From assembly GCF_022012445.1 (NCBI RefSeq), contig NZ_JAKLTS010000005.1, positions 186,001-250,000 of the forward strand: 64,000 nt of DNA, in the 5' to 3' direction. Below the pieces are notes generated by a model that had not been told where the DNA came from, made no database searches, and worked only from the letters and a program-made list of their open reading frames with translations. The translations under genes and the position numbers were made by a program. How positions within the stretch are numbered: position 1 is the stretch's first letter; each line of letters opens with the position of its first letter. The stretch comes from Massilia sp. TS11 (lineage in GTDB: Bacteria > Pseudomonadota > Gammaproteobacteria > Burkholderiales > Burkholderiaceae_D). Below are positions 59,408-64,000 of this stretch, in pieces.

Positions 59408-62400
59408 AGGGCTTCAATCTTTCCCGTTGGGCGCTTGAGCATATTCCGCTCACGCGCTACCTGATCGCCACCTTGCTGATTGCCGGTCTGCTGGCCTTCC
59501 AGAATCTGGGTCAGGACGAAGACCCGCCGTTCACCTTCCGCGCGATGGTCGTGCGCGCCATCTGGCCGGGCGCCACCGCCGTGCAGATGGCCGAGCAGGT
59601 GACCGACAAGCTGGAGCGCAAGCTGCAGGAAACCCCGTATGTGGACAAGATCCGCAGCTATTCCAAGCCGGGCGAGACCCTGATTATCGTGCAGCTGCGC
59701 GAATCGACCCCGCCCAAGGAAACCAATGGCTCCTGGTATCAGGTCCGCAAGAAGATCGGCGACATCCGCGGCACCTTGCCGTCGGGTGTGATCGGCCCCT
59801 TCTTCAATGATGAATTCGGCGACACCTACGGCTCCATCTTCGCGCTCTCGGGCGACGGCTTCACCTATGCCGAAGTCAAGGATTATGCGGACTTCGTGCG
59901 GCAGCAGCTGCTGCACGTGGGCATGGTCAACAAGGTCGAACTGTTTGGTGTGCAGGACGAGAAGATCAACATCGAGTTCTCGCACAAGAAATTCGCCCAG
60001 CTCGGCATTCCGTTCGAGCAGATCGTCAACCAGATCGCCACCCAGAACAATGTCGAGTCGACCGGGGTGCTGGTCACGCCGACCGATAATCTGCAGGTGC
60101 GCGTGACGGGCGCCCTCAAGTCCGTCAAGGAACTCGAGGAGCTGGAACTGCGCGCCGGCGGCACCACCTTCCGCCTCGGCGACTTTGCCACCATCAAGCG
60201 CGTCTACCAGAACCCGCCGACCGACAAGATGCGCTACAACGGCAAGGAGGTCATCGGCCTCGGCATCTCGATGGAGAAGGGCGGCAATATCATCGTGATG
60301 GGCAAGGAGCTCGAGGCCAAGGCCAATGAGATCCGCGCCAAGCTGCCGGTCGGCCTGACGCTCGAGCGCGTGTCCGATCAGCCGAAGGCCGTCAGCGCCT
60401 CGGTCGGCGAATTCGTGCGCACCCTGATCGAGGCGATTCTGATCGTGCTCGGCGTGAGCTTTGTGGCCCTGGGCTTCCATACCAAGCCCTTCCGCATCGA
60501 CATGCGCCCGGGCCTGGTGGTGGCGCTGACGATTCCGCTGGTGCTGGCCATCACCTTCCTGTTGATGAGCATCCTGGACATCGACCTGCACAAGATCTCG
60601 CTCGGCGCCCTGATCATTGCGCTTGGCCTGCTGGTCGACGACGCCATCATCGCCGTCGAAATGATGGTCCGCAAGATGGAGGAGGGCATGGACCGCTTTG
60701 AGGCGGCGACCTTTGCCTACACGAGCACGGCCATGCCGATGCTGACCGGCACCCTGATTACGGCCGCAGGCTTTCTGCCGATCGGCCTGGCCAAGTCGGC
60801 CGCCGGCGAGTACACGTTCTCCATGTTTTCGGTGAATGCGATTGCGCTGCTGACCTCCTGGCTGGTGGCCGTGATGTTCACGCCCTACATTGGCTACATC
60901 CTGCTGAAGGTGAAGCCGGGCAGCGGCAGCCACGATGTGTTTGATACGCCGGGCTTTCGCAAGTTCCGCGCCCTGGTCAACTGGTGCGTGGAGTGGCGCA
61001 AGACCACCATCGTGCTCAGTCTGCTGACCTTCTTCCTCGGCGTGTTCGGCTTCAAATTCATCGAGAAGCAGTTCTTCCCCGATTCCAGCCGCCCCGAGCT
61101 GATGGTCGAGATGTGGCTGCCCGAGGGCGCCGCCTTCCAGAACACGGAAGCCCAGGCCAAGAAGTTTGAAGCCTGGGTCATGAAGCAGCCCGGCGTCGAG
61201 AGCGTGACCGCGTATGTGGGCACGGGTTCGCCGCGCTTCTACCTGCCGCTCGACCAGATCTTCCCGCAGTCCAACGTCAGCCAGTTCGTGGTGCTGCCCA
61301 AGGACCTGCAGGCGCGCGAGGCCCTGCGCCTGAAGATCACCGAGGTCTTCAAGAAAGACTTCCCGGAAGTGCGCGGCCGCGTCAAGCTGCTTCCGAACGG
61401 GCCGCCGGTGCCGTATCCGGTGCAGTTCCGCGTGCAGGGGCCGGACATCGGCAAGGTGCGCCAGCTGGCCGATGAGGTCAAGGACATCATGCGCGCCAAC
61501 CCGAATACCGTGGGCGTGAACGACAACTGGAACGAGTCGGTCAAGGTGCTGCGCCTCGACCTCGACCAGGACAAGCTGCGCGCCCTTGGCGTGACCTCGC
61601 AGACGGTGATGCGCGCCGCGAATACCATCCTGTCCGGCACGCCGGTCGGCCAGTACCGCGAGGACAATAAGCTGATCGACATCGTGATCCGCCAGCCGGT
61701 CGAGGAGCGGGCGACGATTTCGGTGCTGAACGACACCAATATCCCGACCGCTTCGGGCAAGGCCGTGCCGATCTCGCAGCTGGCGCGCGTGCAATTCGTC
61801 TGGGAACCGGGCGTGGTCTGGCGCGAAGGGCGCGAGTGGGCGATTACCGTGCAGTCCGACGTGGTCGACGGCATCCAGGGGCCGACCGTGTCGGGCCAGA
61901 TCACCGAGAAGCTGGCCACCCTGCGCGCCAAGCTGCCGGCCGGCTACCAGGTGGTGCTGGCCGGGGCGGCGGCCGACAGCAAGGCGGCTGAACAGTCGAT
62001 CTCGGCGAATGTGCCCTTCGTGCTGTTCCTCGTGTTTACGCTGCTGATGCTGCAGCTGCATAGCTTCTCGCGCTCGGTGCTGGTCTTCCTCACCGGCCCG
62101 CTGGGCGTGGCCGGGGCGGCGATGGCCCTGCTGTTGCTGCAGCGTCCCTTCGGCTTTGTGGCCCAGCTCGGCGTGATCGCCCTGTTCGGCATGATCATCC
62201 GTAACTCGGTGATCCTGGTCGACCAGATCGAGCAGGACATCCGCAAGGGCGCCGAGCCCTGGGATGCGATCGTCGAATCGGCCGTGCGGCGCTGCCGCCC
62301 GATCGTGCTGACGGCGGCGGCCGCGGCCCTGGCCATGATCCCGCTGTCGCGTTCGGTGTTCTGGGGACCGATGGCGGTGGCCATCATGGGCGGCCTGATC

Positions 62401-62481
62401 GTCGCCACGGCCCTGACCCTGCTGTTCCTGCCGGCCCTGTACGCGGCCTGGTTCCGGGTCAAGAAGCCGGCCGGACGCTGA
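59404..62481 (+). CDS. RND efflux permease
   Basis: A 1025-residue RND pump with twelve membrane segments. The proton-relay Asp pair is in LLVDDAIIAVEMMVRKMEEG in the fourth segment, and the large periplasmic loops (about 35-335 and 560-860) are present. FGMIIRNSVILVDQIEQDIRKGAEPWDAI is the second-half RND motif. Length fits hydrophobe/amphiphile exporters, though the sequence is nearer the short acriflavin-type group than to AcrB itself. Substrate is unknown. Confidence 0.95.
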   Translation: MKGFNLSRWALEHIPLTRYLIATLLIAGLLAFQNLGQDEDPPFTFRAMVVRAIWPGATAVQMAEQVTDKLERKLQETPYVDKIRSYSKPGETLIIVQLRESTPPKETNGSWYQVRKKIGDIRGTLPSGVIGPFFNDEFGDTYGSIFALSGDGFTYAEVKDYADFVRQQLLHVGMVNKVELFGVQDEKINIEFSHKKFAQLGIPFEQIVNQIATQNNVESTGVLVTPTDNLQVRVTGALKSVKELEELELRAGGTTFRLGDFATIKRVYQNPPTDKMRYNGKEVIGLGISMEKGGNIIVMGKELEAKANEIRAKLPVGLTLERVSDQPKAVSASVGEFVRTLIEAILIVLGVSFVALGFHTKPFRIDMRPGLVVALTIPLVLAITFLLMSILDIDLHKISLGALIIALGLLVDDAIIAVEMMVRKMEEGMDRFEAATFAYTSTAMPMLTGTLITAAGFLPIGLAKSAAGEYTFSMFSVNAIALLTSWLVAVMFTPYIGYILLKVKPGSGSHDVFDTPGFRKFRALVNWCVEWRKTTIVLSLLTFFLGVFGFKFIEKQFFPDSSRPELMVEMWLPEGAAFQNTEAQAKKFEAWVMKQPGVESVTAYVGTGSPRFYLPLDQIFPQSNVSQFVVLPKDLQAREALRLKITEVFKKDFPEVRGRVKLLPNGPPVPYPVQFRVQGPDIGKVRQLADEVKDIMRANPNTVGVNDNWNESVKVLRLDLDQDKLRALGVTSQTVMRAANTILSGTPVGQYREDNKLIDIVIRQPVEERATISVLNDTNIPTASGKAVPISQLARVQFVWEPGVVWREGREWAITVQSDVVDGIQGPTVSGQITEKLATLRAKLPAGYQVVLAGAAADSKAAEQSISANVPFVLFLVFTLLMLQLHSFSRSVLVFLTGPLGVAGAAMALLLLQRPFGFVAQLGVIALFGMIIRNSVILVDQIEQDIRKGAEPWDAIVESAVRRCRPIVLTAAAAALAMIPLSRSVFWGPMAVAIMGGLIVATALTLLFLPALYAAWFRVKKPAGR

Positions 62482-62494
62482 GCCGGGCGCGGCA

Positions 62495-62524
62495 AACGCG
62501 GGTCTGCGGACCCGCGTTTTTTTT
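62495..62524 (+). terminator. RND operon terminator
   Basis: A perfect 10-base stem (AACGCGGGTC / GACCCGCGTT) with a TGCG loop runs into eight T, 13 bases past the permease stop. Confidence 0.93.
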
Positions 62525-62583
62525 GTATGGATGGCAAATTCAACCACCCCTGGCCGTTTTCCGCTAAAATATCGCGTTTTCCT

Positions 62584-62670
62584 GCGAGGATGGCGAAATT
62601 GGTAGACGCACCAGGTTTAGGTCCTGACGCCAGCGATGGTGTGCGGGTTCGAGTCCCGCTCCTCGCACCA
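62584..62670 (+). tRNA. tRNA-Leu (anticodon TAG)
   Basis: An 87-base class II tRNA. Acceptor GCGAGGA (62584-62590) pairs with TCCTCGC (62660-62666), then A and encoded CCA. The anticodon loop TTTAGGT gives TAG, reading CUN Leu codons. A long variable arm (ACGCCAGCGATGGTGT region) and a GCGGG-TTCGAGT-CCCGC T arm fit. Trigger factor follows 35 bases later. Confidence 0.95.
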
Positions 62671-62705
62671 CGATTTGAATAATTACTTCTTGGACGATTT
62701 TTAAC

Positions 62706-64000
62706 ATGGCAACTGCAGTCGAATCCCTGGGCAAACTCGAACGTCGCATGACGATCTCCTTTCCGCTCGCTGACGTCCGTTCGGAAGTCGAAGCGCGCCT
62801 GAAGAAGCAGGCCAAGACGGCCCGCTACCCCGGCTTCCGTCCGGGCAAAGTGCCGATGAAAATGGTCGCCGCCCAGTACGGCTATCAGATCGAATCCGAC
62901 GTGCTGAACGACAAGGTCGGCCAGGCTTTCAATGCCGCTGCCAACGAAAACCAGCTGCGCGTGGCCGGTTTCCCGCGCATCGAGCCGAAGCAGGATGCCG
63001 CTGAAGGCATGGTCGCCTTCGACGCCGTGTTCGAAGTCTATCCGGAAGTGCAAGTCTGCGATCTGAGCACCCTCGAGCTGGACACCATCCAGACCCCGGT
63101 GACCGACGCCGAAATCGACAAGACCATCGAGATCCTGCGCAAGCAGCGCGTGCACTACCACGTCAAGGGCGAAGCCGGCGAACACGGCGACGGCGGTGAA
63201 GCCATCGCTGCCAACGGCGACCGCGTGACCGTGGACTTCGTGGGCAAGATCGACGGCGTCGAATTCGCCGGCGGCAAGGCCGACAATTATCCGTTCGTGC
63301 TCGGCGAAGGCCGCATGCTGGCCGAGTTCGAAGCCGCCACCATCGGCCTGAAAGTGGGCGAGTCGAAGACCTTCCCGCTGACCTTCCCCGAGGACTACCA
63401 CGGCAAGGATGTGGCCGGCAAAACCGCCGAGTTCACCATCACCCTGAAGAAGCTCGAGTGGGCCCACCTGCCCGAAGTCGACGCCGAATTCGCCAAGTCG
63501 CTCGGCATGGCCGACGGCGACCTGAACAAAATGCGCGCCGACATCAAGACCAACCTCGAGCGTGAAGTGGCCGGCCGCGTCAAGGCCCGCAACAAGGAAG
63601 CCGTGATGGACGGCCTGGTCAGCAAGACCGAACTCGACGTGCCGAAGGCCCTGGTCGAGGAAGAATCGCGCCGTCTGGCCGAAGGCACCCGTCAGGACAT
63701 GGCCGCGCGCGGCATGGACGTGAAGAACATGCCCGAGTTCCCGCTCGACCTGTTCACCGCCAAGGCCGACCGCCGCGTGCGTCTGGGCCTGATCCTGTCG
63801 CAGCTTGTGTCGGAAAACAAACTGCACGCGACGCCGGAGCAGGTGAAAGCGCAAATCGAAGACTTCGCCCAGTCCTATGAGGACCCGAAAGAAGTCCTGA
63901 AGTATTACTATAGCGATCGTCGTCGCCTGGCCGAAGTCGAAGCCCTTGTTTTGGAAGAAAACGTCGTTAACTTCGTTCTCGGTAAGGCCAAGGTCACGGC
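62706..64000 (+). CDS. tig: trigger factor, partial at 3' end
   Basis: The first 431 codons of the ribosome-bound chaperone, cut by the window end just before its normal stop (family length about 430-450). The ribosome-binding signature [10 protein letters not shown] is at 41-50. The FKBP-type PPIase domain (about 150-245, [35 protein letters not shown]) and the C-terminal helical arms are present. It follows tRNA-Leu, as in many betaproteobacteria, where clpP and clpX come next. Confidence 0.97.
   Translation, partial: MATAVESLGKLERRMTISFPLADVRSEVEARLKKQAKTARYPGFRPGKVPMKMVAAQYGYQIESDVLNDKVGQAFNAAANENQLRVAGFPRIEPKQDAAEGMVAFDAVFEVYPEVQVCDLSTLELDTIQTPVTDAEIDKTIEILRKQRVHYHVKGEAGEHGDGGEAIAANGDRVTVDFVGKIDGVEFAGGKADNYPFVLGEGRMLAEFEAATIGLKVGESKTFPLTFPEDYHGKDVAGKTAEFTITLKKLEWAHLPEVDAEFAKSLGMADGDLNKMRADIKTNLEREVAGRVKARNKEAVMDGLVSKTELDVPKALVEEESRRLAEGTRQDMAARGMDVKNMPEFPLDLFTAKADRRVRLGLILSQLVSENKLHATPEQVKAQIEDFAQSYEDPKEVLKYYYSDRRRLAEVEALVLEENVVNFVLGKAKVT

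Noticed and set aside
59296..62547. A 1083-codon open frame antisense to the RND permease
   Set aside because: High-GC coding DNA often leaves the opposite strand open. Its protein is His/Gly/Gln rich with no motif, while the plus strand encodes a clear RND pump.

Overview
The window reads as chromosomal DNA of a high-GC betaproteobacterium. Gene content and protein style (WrbA, AidB-like dehydrogenase, hpnCDE, SDR-type threonine dehydrogenase, very many GGDEF/EAL proteins) suggest the Oxalobacteraceae (Massilia/Telluria/Janthinobacterium group). That placement is an inference from memory of these families, not a search. I see no insertion sequence, prophage, integrase or CRISPR array. The only repeated DNA is a small paired-palindrome element present three times.

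Layout. 1-6.0 kb: a leftward operon wrbA > DUF2069 > FAD oxidase (cut by the window edge), YihY, a leftward operon metY > alpha/beta hydrolase > Mpo1-like protein, and a two-CBS protein. 6-14 kb: a receiver-DUF3369-GGDEF-EAL protein, aroC with a coupled MFS transporter, and a coupled pair of a PAS-GGDEF-EAL protein and an HDOD protein. 14-20 kb: AidB-like acyl-CoA dehydrogenase, upp, a degenerate Hpt protein, cspA, and a LysR regulator divergent from malate synthase. 20-27 kb: a very large hybrid kinase whose chain carries the phosphorelay and a GGDEF-EAL output, preceded by two paralogous periplasmic binding proteins. 27-30.6 kb: DsbA-like isomerase/gloB, divergent from a methyltransferase, rnhA, dnaQ and tRNA-Val. 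30.7-37.6 kb: a beta-propeller diguanylate cyclase, a Sel1 protein, and a cupredoxin coupled to a GGDEF-EAL receptor. 37.6-43.4 kb: an S9 peptidase, a metzincin-type protease and a PhyH oxygenase. 43.4-51.9 kb: an XRE-cupin regulator divergent from kbl-tdh, then sdaA, a MerP-like protein, thrC, moeA, moaD and an MdcG-like protein. 52-58 kb: a flavoprotein, an envelope operon (49-residue peptide, DUF1700, DUF2807), and hpnC-hpnD-hpnE for squalene. 58-64 kb: an RND efflux pair with a clear promoter and operator, tRNA-Leu, and the start of trigger factor.

How the parts fit. Five proteins here make, break or sense c-di-GMP, each with a different input: receiver, PAS, binding protein with phosphorelay, beta-propeller, and periplasmic domain with a copper protein. 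A second theme is threonine/serine/glycine metabolism: thrC makes threonine, kbl and tdh convert it to glycine, and sdaA deaminates serine. The regulator next to kbl has candidate operators in an exact 20-bp register. Many neighbours overlap by ATGA, so translational coupling is common.

Limits: all functional calls come from reading motifs in translated sequence. No similarity search was run, and start codons were chosen from ribosome-binding sites and family N-termini.
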